DNA of 64,000 nucleotides, from NCBI RefSeq assembly GCF_008085915.1, contig NZ_VSJK01000007.1, forward strand, positions 62,001 through 126,000, read 5' to 3'. A program made the position numbers and the translations under genes. Of this stretch, positions 10,014 through 18,739 are shown piece by piece (within the stretch, counting starts at the first letter, position 1; each line of letters begins with the position of its first letter). The notes below the pieces were generated by a model, which was given only the letters and a program-made list of their open reading frames with translations, was not told where the DNA came from and did not search any database. Source of the stretch: Oceaniovalibus sp. ACAM 378. Its GTDB lineage: Bacteria > Pseudomonadota > Alphaproteobacteria > Rhodobacterales > Rhodobacteraceae.

Positions 10014-10237
10014 TACCCACCTCCTGTATTTTACGGCAAGTCTAGGCGAAACGCGCCGCGCTGCGCAACGATTGCCCCGAATTGCGCGCCCTGCCCCACA
10101 CTGTCGCGCCCGGGTGAGTCTCGCGTGCCACAGGTTCTGTGGTCGAATGGTTAAAATGGCGTTGTCAGACCGGCGGCGCGGGCGATACCAAGACAGGGCC
10201 GGCGAAAATCCGGGCGAACGGAAACAAGGGGACCGAA

Positions 10238-10840
10238 ATGGTTAACATCGCCTGGGGTGTATTGGGGCTGACGGCGGTTCTGGCCTATCTTTTGGGCGCG
10301 GTGCCGTTTGGGTTGGTCATGGCGCGGCTGTTCGGGTTGGGCGATCTGCGCAAAGTCGGATCGGGCAATATCGGCGCAACGAATGTGCTGCGCACCGGCA
10401 ACCGTACGGCGGCCTTCCTGACGCTGATACTGGACGCGGGCAAGGGCGCGATCGCCGTGCTGCTTGCGCGCTGGTTGGCAGGTGATACAGCCGCGCAGGT
10501 GGCCGCCTTCGCTTCGTTTCTGGGGCACTGCTATCCGGTTTATCTGGGGTTCAAGGGCGGTAAGGGGGTGGCGACCTTCCTTGGCACTCTGCTGGCGCTG
10601 GCGTTTCCTGTCGGGCTTGCCGCCTGCGCGATCTGGGCTGCCGTGGCCGCGGCCTTCCGGTTTTCATCGCTGGCGGCGCTGGCGGCGGCCGGACTGTCGC
10701 CCGTCATCGCGATGATGCTTGGAAATGGCCGTTATTCACTTTTGCTTGCGGCGCTTGCGGTGTTGATTTTCCTGCGTCACGCCGCCAACATCGCCCGCTT
10801 GCGGGCGGGAACGGAACCGCGCATCGGGGCAAAATCATGA
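10238..10840 (+). CDS. plsY: Acyl-phosphate:glycerol-3-phosphate acyltransferase PlsY
   Basis: A 200-residue integral membrane enzyme that acylates glycerol-3-phosphate at position 1 using acyl-phosphate, the first step of phospholipid synthesis. The three known active-site loops are visible: VGSGNIGATNVLRTGN, LDAGKGA and GGKGVATFLG. Five or so hydrophobic helices fill the rest. The start at ATG 10238 is preferred over an upstream in-frame ATG at 10139 because the PlsY N-terminus begins with the first helix. The stop overlaps, as ATGA, the start of a decayed gene, which suggests an earlier operon. Confidence 0.95.
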   Translation: MVNIAWGVLGLTAVLAYLLGAVPFGLVMARLFGLGDLRKVGSGNIGATNVLRTGNRTAAFLTLILDAGKGAIAVLLARWLAGDTAAQVAAFASFLGHCYPVYLGFKGGKGVATFLGTLLALAFPVGLAACAIWAAVAAAFRFSSLAALAAAGLSPVIAMMLGNGRYSLLLAALAVLIFLRHAANIARLRAGTEPRIGAKS

Positions 10841-11325
10841 TCGGCCGTATCGCGCGATTGCTCTGTGTGTGGCGGGTCTGATCCTGCCAAATCAGGCAAT
10901 GGCGCGGGAAGAAGCCCATCCCGCAGTTGCGGCAATCCTCGACTCTGCCTTTGCCTGATGTATCGTCGACCTGCGGGCCGACGATCCCGCCGCACCGATG
11001 CCCGAACGGCTGATGAGGAACGGAGCGGTGACTTGCGTCGATCTGGACAGCGGCGAGGAGAATAACGACTCCATCGTCGATTTCAACCATGTCACGTGTT
11101 CGCTGACCTATTCCCAGTGGCGCGGGACCGGCGGCGGCCCTGCTCGCCAACATCGGCTCGCCCGCTATCCTTTTCGATTAGGAAAGATGGGCGATGCCGG
11201 ACTCCCCGTTCGGCAACTTCATCCCTATCGGTTATCCCTTCGATCTGCGCGCCACACCGGCCCGGGCCGGAGCGGCGGGTCTGCTGTACAGGTGGTTCAA
11301 ACGAAGGATCGCACGGCGTCAGTAG
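10837..11325 (+). pseudogene. Decayed gene for a small secreted protein
   Basis: No single frame spans the region, but protein-like sequence continues across frames. The ATG at 10837 overlaps the plsY stop, and the frame shifts near 10865 into a signal-peptide-like stretch VAGLILPNQAMA. This is followed by an in-frame TGA at 10956-10958, then CIVDLRADDPAAPMPERL and TCVDLDSGEENNDSIVDF. A further frame change near 11125 gives AAALLANIGSPAILFD ending in a stop. A last frame gives PDSPFGNFIPIGYPFDLRA and ends at 11325. I recognise no family. Several independent lesions argue for a true pseudogene rather than one sequencing error. It overlaps the end of gshA by seven bases, tail to tail. Confidence 0.6.
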
Positions 11326-12689
11326 CTATAGTCAGCGTAGATCTGCTTTAGGTCACCGTTCCACTTGCCGTGATAGTCGGCAAGCAGATCGTCCGCCGGG
11401 GTGCGCCCGGTTTCGATCGTTTCCTTCACCGCGTTCAGGAAATGGGTCTCATCGGGAATCAGACCGCCCGCACCGGGCCGGGCCCGCGCCTTGAGACCGG
11501 AATCGGCAATTGCCACGACTTCGCGTGACAGATCGTGCATCGAAATGTTGCCGACCTTGGCCTGCAACCCCTGTTCCGACGCGCCGACGCGCAAGGCTTC
11601 ACGGGTTTCGGCATCGAATCCCTTGACCAGATCCCATGCAGCATCCAGCGCGGATTGATCGTACATCAGCCCGACCCAGAACGCCGGAAGCGCGCAAAGG
11701 CGACGCCAAGGGCCCCCATCAGCGCCACGCATTTCAATGAATTTCTTGACCCGTGCCTCGGGGAACAGGGTCGTCAGGTGATCGGCCCAATCGGAAAGCG
11801 TTGGCGTCTCACCCGGCAGCGCGGGCAGTTCGCCTTTCAGGAAATCGCGGAACGACTGGCCCAGCGCATCGATGTATTTTCCGTCGCGATAGACAAAATA
11901 CATCGGCACATCCAACGCATATTGCGCCCATGCCTCGAACCCGAACCCCTCGTCGAAGACGAAAGGCACCATCCCGGTGCGCGCATCATCCAGCCCCCGC
12001 CAGACCCGGGCACGCCAAGACTTGTGACCGTTCACCTTGCCCTCGAAAAATGGCGAATTGGCGAACAGTGCCGTGGCGACGGGTTGCAGCGCGATGGCCA
12101 CGCGCATTTTCTGCACCATATCCGCCTCGGACGCGAAGTCGAGGTTGACCTGAACCGTGCAGGTGCGGCGCATCATCTGGGTGCCATGGGTGCCGACACT
12201 GCCCATATAACTGTCCATCAGGCGATACCGCCCCTTGGGCATCAGCGGCATCTGCTCGTGGGTCCATTCCGGCGCGGCGCCTAGCCCGATGAACCGCACA
12301 CCAAGGTCATCGGCGACAGATTTCACCTCGCGCAGGTGGTCGTTCACCTCGTCACAGGTCTGGTGGATGGTCTCCAGCGGCGCACCCGACAGTTCAACCT
12401 GTCCGCCCGGCTCCAGACTGATGTTGGCGCCGCTCTTTTCAAGCCCCAGCAGGTTGCCGCCTTCGGTCACGGGGGACCAGCCAAAGCGGTCGCGCAGCCC
12501 TTCCAGAACGGCATGGATCGAGCGTTTCCCCTCATAGGGCAGCGGCAGCAGAGTATCCTTACAATAGCCGAACTTCTCGTGCTCGGTCCCGATGCGCCAA
12601 TCTTCCTTGGGCTTGCAGCCGTCGGCCATGTATTCGGCAAGCTCTTCGTGCCGTTCAATCGGGCCACCGCCGCTTTGGGGAATGGACAT
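11319..12689 (-). CDS. gshA: Glutamate-cysteine ligase (plant/alphaproteobacterial type)
   Basis: A 456-residue ATP-dependent ligase making gamma-glutamylcysteine, the first step of glutathione synthesis. Characteristic blocks are RIGTEHEKFGY (about 32-42), SLEPGGQVELSGAPLETIHQ, MRRTCTVQVNLDF, NSPFFEGKVNGHKSWRARVW and EMRGADGGPW. These belong to the GCS2-type family shared by plants and alphaproteobacteria rather than the E. coli type; in that family activity is redox-regulated by disulfides. Length is normal. It begins with an ATG at 12689, and the downstream neighbour is the decayed gene in the opposite direction. Confidence 0.95.
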   Translation of the reverse strand: MSIPQSGGGPIERHEELAEYMADGCKPKEDWRIGTEHEKFGYCKDTLLPLPYEGKRSIHAVLEGLRDRFGWSPVTEGGNLLGLEKSGANISLEPGGQVELSGAPLETIHQTCDEVNDHLREVKSVADDLGVRFIGLGAAPEWTHEQMPLMPKGRYRLMDSYMGSVGTHGTQMMRRTCTVQVNLDFASEADMVQKMRVAIALQPVATALFANSPFFEGKVNGHKSWRARVWRGLDDARTGMVPFVFDEGFGFEAWAQYALDVPMYFVYRDGKYIDALGQSFRDFLKGELPALPGETPTLSDWADHLTTLFPEARVKKFIEMRGADGGPWRRLCALPAFWVGLMYDQSALDAAWDLVKGFDAETREALRVGASEQGLQAKVGNISMHDLSREVVAIADSGLKARARPGAGGLIPDETHFLNAVKETIETGRTPADDLLADYHGKWNGDLKQIYADYSY

Positions 12690-12773
12690 GGGCTTTTCTC
12701 CGGTGCTTCAGCAAGGGTCGGTAAGGGGTTGGTCAAAGATCGGGTCGAGCGTTGGAAGGAAACGCCGGGGAAG

Positions 12774-13286
12774 TCAATGCAGCCGTCGTCGGGGCTTGGT
12801 CCAGATCACCGACAGATGTGGGCCGTCCCCCCGTGCCGCGCGCAGGGCAAGATCGAAATCGGCACCGGGAAGCGGAGCAAGGGCATCAAACAGGGTTTCC
12901 GCCCCACGGGCATCGGCCGGGATGCGCAGCGGCGCGGCTCCGTCCGAGTGAAACAGCCATGCGCGTGGCGCGCGGGCGTCAAATTCCACCCGCACCAGAG
13001 TGTCGATGGACAGCGCTGCACCACCGGATGGCGCGAAATAGGTGATCTGACGTTCGTCGACCTCGACCACCCCCAGCCCGCGGCCATCGCTCCGAAACCG
13101 TGCCCGACGCACGGCCTGAAACGCCAGAACGCCGCCCGCCACCAAAATCGTGATTCCCGCCCAGCGCAACAGGCCCAGCGCTGTCAGGGCCCACCACAGG
13201 CCAAGCAGCGCGGCAGCCCCGGCCACCATAGGTTCGCGCCAGTGCCAGAGAGCGGCACGAAGGTCAGGACGGATCAGGGATTTCAT
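12774..13286 (-). CDS. Conserved membrane protein of unknown function
   Basis: A 170-residue protein with two closely spaced membrane helices at about residues 17-55 (AGAAALLGLWWALTALGLLR, then GITILVAGGVLAFQA) and a soluble C-terminal domain. That domain contains GVVEVDERQITYFAP and DTLVRVEFDA, which may form a small beta-rich, PH-like fold; this is only an impression. Start at ATG 13286 is chosen because the hydrophobic segment follows soon after; an in-frame upstream start at 13445 would overlap rsmE. It lies 13 bases after rsmE on the same strand and 84 bases before gshA, so the three may be one operon. Function unknown. Confidence 0.75.
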   Translation of the reverse strand: MKSLIRPDLRAALWHWREPMVAGAAALLGLWWALTALGLLRWAGITILVAGGVLAFQAVRRARFRSDGRGLGVVEVDERQITYFAPSGGAALSIDTLVRVEFDARAPRAWLFHSDGAAPLRIPADARGAETLFDALAPLPGADFDLALRAARGDGPHLSVIWTKPRRRLH

Positions 13287-13299
13287 GCAAAGCTCCGCA

Positions 13300-14100
13300 T
13301 CATCGCCAATCGCCGTAAATCGATTGCCACAGGGTAAGCGCAGCCACGGCGGCGGTGTCGGCGCGCAGGATCCGGGGGCCAAGACTGACCGCGCGGGTGA
13401 ATGGCAGATCCGACAGGCGGGCGCGCTCGGCCTCGGAAAAGCCACCCTCGGGGCCGATCAGGATGGCCCAGGGACCGGGGGTGTCTCCTCGGTCCTTTCG
13501 TCCCTCCTCGACCTTTCCGGCGTCATCGACCCTGACGGCGCTTTCGCCGCCATCCGCGAGGAGGGACGAAAGGACCGACGAGCGCGCCGCAAGCGATTCG
13601 TCACAGAACATCAGCAGGCGGTCGGCGGGCCAATCGGCCAGAACCCGGTCCAGCCGCTGCAGCTCTTCGACCGGAGGCACAAACGTTCCGCCACATTGCT
13701 CCGCCGCCTCGACCGCATGGGCCTGCAGCCGGTCCTGCCGCACCCGTTCCGCATTGGTGAATTGCGTCTGCACCGGACAGATCCGCGCCGCGCCCAGTTC
13801 CACCGCCTTTTCGACGATAAAATCCGTGCGCGCTTTTTTGAGCGGCGCGAACAGCAGCCAGACATCGGGCGGATCCTGCTGCGCCCGTGTGGATTCAACC
13901 ACCCGCAGCACGCCGCGCCGTTTACCGGCCAGTTCCACCTCGGCCCGCCATTCGCCGCTCTGCCCGTTGAACACCCGCAGTTCCGCCCCCACAGACAGCC
14001 GCATCACCCCGAACAGGTAATGCGCCTGCGCTTGCGACAGCGGCACGGATTGCGCCGGCGCAAGTGGGTGGTCTAGGAACAGACGGACGATCGAAGCCAT
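13300..14100 (-). CDS. rsmE: 16S rRNA (uracil1498-N3)-methyltransferase with a palindrome-encoded insert
   Basis: RsmE methylates U1498 of 16S rRNA using SAM. The 266-residue product has the N-terminal PUA-like domain (LSQAQAHYLFGVMRL) and the SPOUT knot motifs LIGPEGGFSEAE and LGPRILRADTA. The usual length is about 240-245. The excess maps to residues 175-204, encoded by a 90-bp element with 22-bp perfect inverted arms (13489-13578). The element is a multiple of three with no stop in this frame, and it lies between the first domain and the SAM-binding knot. The gene starts at ATG 14100, divergent from ubiA with an 11-bp gap. Confidence 0.93.
   Translation of the reverse strand: MASIVRLFLDHPLAPAQSVPLSQAQAHYLFGVMRLSVGAELRVFNGQSGEWRAEVELAGKRRGVLRVVESTRAQQDPPDVWLLFAPLKKARTDFIVEKAVELGAARICPVQTQFTNAERVRQDRLQAHAVEAAEQCGGTFVPPVEELQRLDRVLADWPADRLLMFCDESLAARSSVLSSLLADGGESAVRVDDAGKVEEGRKDRGDTPGPWAILIGPEGGFSEAERARLSDLPFTRAVSLGPRILRADTAAVAALTLWQSIYGDWR
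13489..13578. repeat. 90-bp palindromic element inserted in rsmE
   Basis: Left arm 13489-13510 and right arm 13557-13578 are perfect 22-bp inverted repeats; the left arm begins TCGGTCCTTTCGTCC. The 46-bp centre contains a smaller hairpin (CGTCA at 13521-13525, TGACG at 13533-13537) and the palindrome GGCGCTTTCGCC. The element is in frame with rsmE and adds about 30 residues rich in Ser, Glu and Asp. It resembles in logic the Rickettsia palindromic elements that insert in genes, but no sequence relation is claimed. I saw no second copy in this window. Confidence 0.85.
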
Positions 14101-14111
14101 GGGAGCATTCT

Positions 14112-15116
14112 ATGTCCACGGACCAGACGACGCCAGAGCCCTCGGCCCCGGGCACCCCACCACCGGATTCGCCAGCCACCGATTCCGTTGCGGATGCCGT
14201 TACAGGCAACTGGGTCGACCGGATCGCGCCTGCCGCCACGCGGCCCTATCTTCGCCTGTCGCGGGCCGATCGGCCGATTGGCACCTGGTTGTTGTTGCTG
14301 CCCTGTTGGTGGGGCCTGTTGCTGGCCGCCAGTATGATCGGGCGATTCGGCTGGACCGAAGCATGGATCGGGTTTGGCTGCGCCATCGGCGCCTTCCTGA
14401 TGCGCGGTGCCGGCTGCACCTGGAACGACATCACCGACCGCCACATCGACGGGCGGGTCGAACGCACCCGATCGCGGCCCATCCCATCCGGTCAGGTCAG
14501 CGTCAGACAGGCGCTTGCATGGCTGGCGGTTCAGGCGCTGGTGGCCTTCGCGATCCTGCTGACCTTCCATCCCGTCGCGATCTGGCTGGGAATCGGCAGC
14601 CTGGGGTTGGTCGCCATCTATCCCTTTGCCAAGCGCTTTACCTGGTGGCCACAGGTGTTTCTGGGGCTGGCATTCAACTGGGGCGCGCTGCTGGCCTTTG
14701 CCGCTGTCACCGGCGACGTCCAACTGCCCGCCATCCTTCTTTACCTGTCCGGCATTGCTTGGACGCTGTTCTATGACACCGTCTATGCCCATCAGGATAT
14801 CGAGGATGACGTGCTGATCGGAGTCAAATCGACGGCCCGGTTGTTTGGTGATGACACCCACACATGGCTGCGCCGCTTTTTGGTGGCCAACGTGACCCTG
14901 ATGGCGCTGGCGATCATCGCAGCACTGGTCGGGCGGGCGAATGTCTTGGCGGTGGTTGTGGCGCTGGGGGCACCATGGGCCATGGGCTGGCACATGGTCT
15001 GGCAGTTGTCGCGCCTCGACATCCGCGACACGGGCGTTTGCCTGCGACTGTTCCGCTCCAACCGGGACGCGGGTCTGTTGGTTGCGCTGTTTCTCGCCAT
15101 TGCGGTGTTGCTTTGA
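14112..15116 (+). CDS. ubiA: 4-hydroxybenzoate polyprenyltransferase
   Basis: A 334-residue integral membrane prenyltransferase that attaches the polyprenyl tail to 4-hydroxybenzoate in ubiquinone synthesis. The two Asp-rich magnesium sites are present: NDITDRHIDGRVERTRSRP at about residues 105-123, and DTVYAHQDIEDD later. RPIGTWLLLLPCWWGL opens the first helix. The N-terminus carries about 45 extra residues rich in Pro, Ser and Thr ahead of the conserved core. The ATG at 14112 is chosen for its GGGAG ribosome site; an in-frame ATG at 14064 would overlap rsmE. Transcribed divergently from rsmE. Confidence 0.95.
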   Translation: MSTDQTTPEPSAPGTPPPDSPATDSVADAVTGNWVDRIAPAATRPYLRLSRADRPIGTWLLLLPCWWGLLLAASMIGRFGWTEAWIGFGCAIGAFLMRGAGCTWNDITDRHIDGRVERTRSRPIPSGQVSVRQALAWLAVQALVAFAILLTFHPVAIWLGIGSLGLVAIYPFAKRFTWWPQVFLGLAFNWGALLAFAAVTGDVQLPAILLYLSGIAWTLFYDTVYAHQDIEDDVLIGVKSTARLFGDDTHTWLRRFLVANVTLMALAIIAALVGRANVLAVVVALGAPWAMGWHMVWQLSRLDIRDTGVCLRLFRSNRDAGLLVALFLAIAVLL

Positions 15117-15177
15117 TTGCCCCGGGGCGGGTCGGACGATAAACACCTTTTAAATGCCCTTGGGAGCCTTGAACGGC

Positions 15178-17130
15178 ATGCGCTTTTCCAACTTTGTCCC
15201 GATGCTGCTCGCCTTTGTTGTGGCCTGTATATTGTCGGTATTTTCCGCAGGTTTTGCCGTCACCCAGATCGAACAACGTTCGGCTGGCGCCGTCACCACG
15301 GCAATGCGCGATCAGGGGCACGACTGGGTTAGTGCTTCGGCTGACGGGCTGCAAGTGCTGCTTGACGGCACCGCCCCGGACGAAGCGAGCCGGTTTCGCG
15401 CCATCTCTGTGGCGAACGGAATCGTTGACGCCGCGCGGGTGATCGACCGATTCGATGTGGCCGCGGCCTCGGTGATCGAAGCGCCCCGCTTTTCCATCGA
15501 AGTGCTGCGCAATGCCGCCGGAATTTCACTGATCGGACTGATTCCGCTGGTGTCCGACCGCGAAGCGCTTGTCGCCAGGATCCGCGCGCTGCCCAAGGCC
15601 GGAGAGGTGAGCGATCTTCTGGAAACCGCCGATTTCCCATCCCCCGAAGGCTGGGATGCCGCGCTGGACTTCGGCCTGCTGGCGCTGCGCCAGTTGCCGC
15701 GCTCGAAAATCTCGATCGCCGCCGACGCCGTGTCGATAGATGCGATTTCGGACAGTCGCGCCGACAAACGGCGGATCGAATCCGATTTGAGCCGCGCGGC
15801 ACCCTCCGGGCTGAAGCTGGAGATGAACGTCGCAGCACCGCGCCCGGTGATCACGCCCTTTACCCTGCGGTTCCTGATCGACGAAGACGGCGCAAGGTTC
15901 GACGCCTGCTCCGCCGCCACCGAACAGGGCCGGACTCAGATTCTGTCCGCGGCCCGCGATGCCGGGCTCGAGGGATCGGCCGACTGCACCATCGGTCTTG
16001 GCGTGCCCAGCCCCGACTGGTCCCGCGCCGCAGTTTCGGGAATTAAAGTGCTGGCCGAACTCGGCGGCGGATCACTGACGCTTTCGGATGCCGACATCAC
16101 GCTGATCGGTCAGGACACGACCGATCCCGCGCTGTTCGAAAGGATGGCAGGAGAGCTGGAAGGCGCACTGCCGCTCGGATTTTCCCTGTTCGCCGTACTG
16201 CCCAAAAAAGTGGTGATCGACGGCACCGGCGAAGGCGACGGACCGCCTGAATTCATTGCCACCAGAAGCGTCGAAGGTCTGGTGCAGCTCAGAGGTCGGA
16301 TCGCAGGGGACCGCGCCCGCATCGCCATGGGCAGCTTTGCCAAGGCACGTTTCGGCGTCGATGCGGTAACGGACGCCACCCGCACGGACGACACTTTACC
16401 CGATGGCTGGTTGCCCCGTGTGCTGGCCGCGCTCGAAGCGCTGGGACAGTTGCACAACGGCACTGCCGTGGTCCAACCCGAGGTGGTCAGCATCACCGGC
16501 ACCAGCGGCAACCCCGACGCCCGCGCTGAAATCTCCCGCATCCTGTCGGATCAGTTGGGCAGCGCCGAGAATTTCGCCCTGCGGGTGACCTATGACAAAA
16601 AGCTCGATCCGGTTCTGGGCCTGCCCACTCCCGAGGAATGCGTGGCGCAAATCAATCAGGTCATGGGCGCGCGAAAGATCACCTTTGCCCCCGGTTCGTC
16701 CGACATCGACACCGATGCGCGGCAAACGGTCGAACGGATCGCCGAACTGCTGCGCACCTGCAACGATGTGCAGATGGAGATCGGCGGCTATACCGACAGC
16801 CAGGGCCGCGAATCGATGAACCAGCAACTGTCACAGGCCCGGGCCGAGGCGGTGCTGACCGCGCTGGCAGCGCGCCGGGTTGCCACGGCCAATCTTTCGG
16901 CGATCGGCTTTGGCGAAGAACGCCCGATCGCCACCAATGAAACCGAAGACGGGCGCGAAGCCAATCGACGGATTGAATTCAAACTGATATCCGCCGATGA
17001 CGACGAGCAAGACGATGACGCCGGAACCGGGACGGCGGAAGAGGACCCTGCGGGGGCCGAGGACGCGCCCGAGGCTGAGGGCGGAGAGATCATCACGGGC
17101 GGTGCAGAAAGCGACAATGAACAGAACTGA
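15178..17130 (+). CDS. OmpA-family cell-envelope protein with BON-like N-terminal region
   Basis: A 650-residue protein. An N-terminal hydrophobic segment (about residues 5-28) is a signal or membrane anchor. BON-like repeats follow (DGLQVLLDGTAPDEASRF, then GLVQLRGRIAGDRARIAM). The C-terminal 120 residues form an OmpA/MotB peptidoglycan-binding domain: ITFAPGSSDIDTDA, MEIGGYTDSQG, NQQLSQARAEAVLTAL and EANRRIEFKL. The tail is very acidic (Asp/Glu repeats). It probably links the inner membrane or periplasm to the cell wall. ATG 15178 is chosen over 15154 because it starts at the signal-like MRFSNF; GGGAG lies upstream. The stop lies within the next gene. Confidence 0.88.
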   Translation: MRFSNFVPMLLAFVVACILSVFSAGFAVTQIEQRSAGAVTTAMRDQGHDWVSASADGLQVLLDGTAPDEASRFRAISVANGIVDAARVIDRFDVAAASVIEAPRFSIEVLRNAAGISLIGLIPLVSDREALVARIRALPKAGEVSDLLETADFPSPEGWDAALDFGLLALRQLPRSKISIAADAVSIDAISDSRADKRRIESDLSRAAPSGLKLEMNVAAPRPVITPFTLRFLIDEDGARFDACSAATEQGRTQILSAARDAGLEGSADCTIGLGVPSPDWSRAAVSGIKVLAELGGGSLTLSDADITLIGQDTTDPALFERMAGELEGALPLGFSLFAVLPKKVVIDGTGEGDGPPEFIATRSVEGLVQLRGRIAGDRARIAMGSFAKARFGVDAVTDATRTDDTLPDGWLPRVLAALEALGQLHNGTAVVQPEVVSITGTSGNPDARAEISRILSDQLGSAENFALRVTYDKKLDPVLGLPTPEECVAQINQVMGARKITFAPGSSDIDTDARQTVERIAELLRTCNDVQMEIGGYTDSQGRESMNQQLSQARAEAVLTALAARRVATANLSAIGFGEERPIATNETEDGREANRRIEFKLISADDDEQDDDAGTGTAEEDPAGAEDAPEAEGGEIITGGAESDNEQN

Positions 17131-17446
17131 ATTCATCATCGCAACGGCGATTATCCTGTTCGTTGCCTTTTCGCTGGGCTGGTTCGCCAGTTGGCTGGTT
17201 CACAAACTGACCCGGGTCAGCCAAAGCGATATCGGCGAGCTCGACACAATGGCGCAGCAGCTGCACGAGGCCGAGGAGACCCGCGACGAGGCGATCCGCT
17301 ATGTCCATGCACGCGAGGCAGAACTGACCAACCAGCTCGCCCAGACCGAGGCCGAACTGCGAGCGGCCATGGACGGATTGCGCGATGCACGCCACGAGGC
17401 CGAGGAACTGCGCGGATATATCGAGCGGACGAGCCAGACGGCCTGA
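17117..17446 (+). CDS. Membrane-anchored coiled-coil protein
   Basis: A 109-residue protein with one N-terminal membrane helix (residues 5-27, IIATAIILFVAFSLGWFASW) and a long, charged alpha-helical region (about 40-105) rich in Glu, Ala and Arg that should form a coiled coil. It overlaps the end of the OmpA-family gene by 14 bases in another frame, so the two are probably coupled and may work together at the envelope. No family is recognised beyond that layout. The start is ATG 17117; the longer in-frame reading from 16997 is antisense-like composition within the OmpA gene. Confidence 0.75.
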   Translation: MNRTEFIIATAIILFVAFSLGWFASWLVHKLTRVSQSDIGELDTMAQQLHEAEETRDEAIRYVHAREAELTNQLAQTEAELRAAMDGLRDARHEAEELRGYIERTSQTA

Positions 17447-17992
17447 CACGTGCGCTCCTGTTGTCTGATGGTGTGATCCTTTCGCAGGGAAGGAAGCGGT
17501 GCCTTGGGACATGGTTTGTCACGCCAGCCCGCCGCCTTCCCCTTACATATCTAGACATCGGGATCGGGCATCGGGCGGGACTTGCGTACTTGCCAGCGGC
17601 ACGCCGACAGCCGCTCGGCGCGATCATTTACCCGGCTTTTTCGAACCCGCAGGCGTCCCGCTTCCCACCCGCGCCGACACCTCCTCCAGACCGGCACTAG
17701 ACCCGGTGCCGTGTAAATCTGCGGCCAACCCATGCTTTACAGACTTTCGGGCGCTGGCACCGTCCAGAGGAGGTCCGGTTACCCAAGGGAAGCATTGCCT
17801 GACTACGTTTCAACTGTATGGATGGAGCAGCAGGTATCTTGGCGGGCACGAAATAATCAGAACGAACTCATTGACGATTAGGGTATATTATTTCAGTCTC
17901 GCGTTGAGAATTTCAGAGGCCCGGACCCAGATGATTGAATTTTTCCAGTATCGCAAAAAGCCGAGTCTCCGTCTCCCGGCGGCAGGCCAGAT
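17447..17992. other. Intergenic region of 546 bases, no supported gene
   Basis: Open frames exist on both strands, for example 17499-17996 on the plus strand, but none shows a ribosome site, plausible protein composition or recognisable family. The distal 120 bases, before livG, are visibly AT-richer and contain TTGACG followed by GGGTATATTATT around 17870-17892, which may be part of the livG promoter although spacing is not canonical. A decayed gene cannot be excluded. Confidence 0.4.
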
Positions 17993-18739
17993 ATGACCTA
18001 TGCCTTGGAAGCTCGGGGGCTGACGAAAGAATTCAAAGGCTTCGCTGCCGTCAGCAACGTCGATCTGAAAATCCGCAAGGGCAGCATTCACGCGCTGATC
18101 GGGCCGAACGGCGCCGGAAAAACAACCTGCTTCAATCTTCTGACGAAATTCCTTCAGCCGACGCGCGGAACGATCATATACGAGGGGCGCGATATCACAC
18201 GCATGGCCCCGGCACAGATTGCGCGGCTTGGCCTTGTTCGCTCGTTCCAGATCTCGGCAGTGTTTCCCGATCTGAGTGTGTTGCAGAACGTGCGTGTCGC
18301 GCTTCAGCGCAAGCGCGGCGAGAGCTATGATTTCTGGCGGTCGGAAAAAACGCTGACCCGCTTTGACGATGCGGCGCGCGCCTTCGTGGAAGAGGTCGGA
18401 CTGTCGGAATTTGTCAATAACCGCGCGGGCGATCTGTCCTATGGCCGCAAGCGCGCTCTGGAAATTGCGACGACGCTGGCACTTGAGCCCGATATGCTGC
18501 TGCTCGACGAACCGATGGCGGGCATGGCGCAGGCGGATGTCGAACGGATTTCGGCACTGATCCGGCGCGTGGCCAAGGGCCGCACGATCCTGATGGTCGA
18601 ACACAACCTGTCGGTCGTTGCCGATCTGTCGGACTGGATCACCGTCCTGGCGAGGGGCGAGATTCTGGCCGAGGGCGATTACGAAACGGTCAGCAAATCG
18701 CCTGCGGTGATCGAAGCCTATATCGGGGCAGAAGCATGA
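17993..18739 (+). CDS. livG: Branched-chain amino-acid-type ABC importer, ATPase LivG
   Basis: A 248-residue ATP-binding subunit of a HAAT-family importer. Walker [10 protein letters not shown] is at about residues 37-45, the signature loop reads LSYGRKRALEIATTLA (LSYG instead of LSGG, usual in LivG), Walker B is MLLLDEPMAGMA, and the switch histidine is in MVEHNLSVV. The C-terminal ADYETVSKSPAVIEAYIG-type extension is typical of LivG. The stop overlaps the livF start (ATGA). Gene order livG-livF-livJ-livH-livM gives a complete importer with its own binding protein; the substrate is likely an amino acid or an amide but is not defined by sequence. Confidence 0.92.
   Translation: MTYALEARGLTKEFKGFAAVSNVDLKIRKGSIHALIGPNGAGKTTCFNLLTKFLQPTRGTIIYEGRDITRMAPAQIARLGLVRSFQISAVFPDLSVLQNVRVALQRKRGESYDFWRSEKTLTRFDDAARAFVEEVGLSEFVNNRAGDLSYGRKRALEIATTLALEPDMLLLDEPMAGMAQADVERISALIRRVAKGRTILMVEHNLSVVADLSDWITVLARGEILAEGDYETVSKSPAVIEAYIGAEA

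Noticed and set aside
17499-17996. 165-codon ORF before livG
   Set aside because: Ser/Arg/Pro-rich composition, no ribosome site and no recognisable domain; it would run into the livG start.
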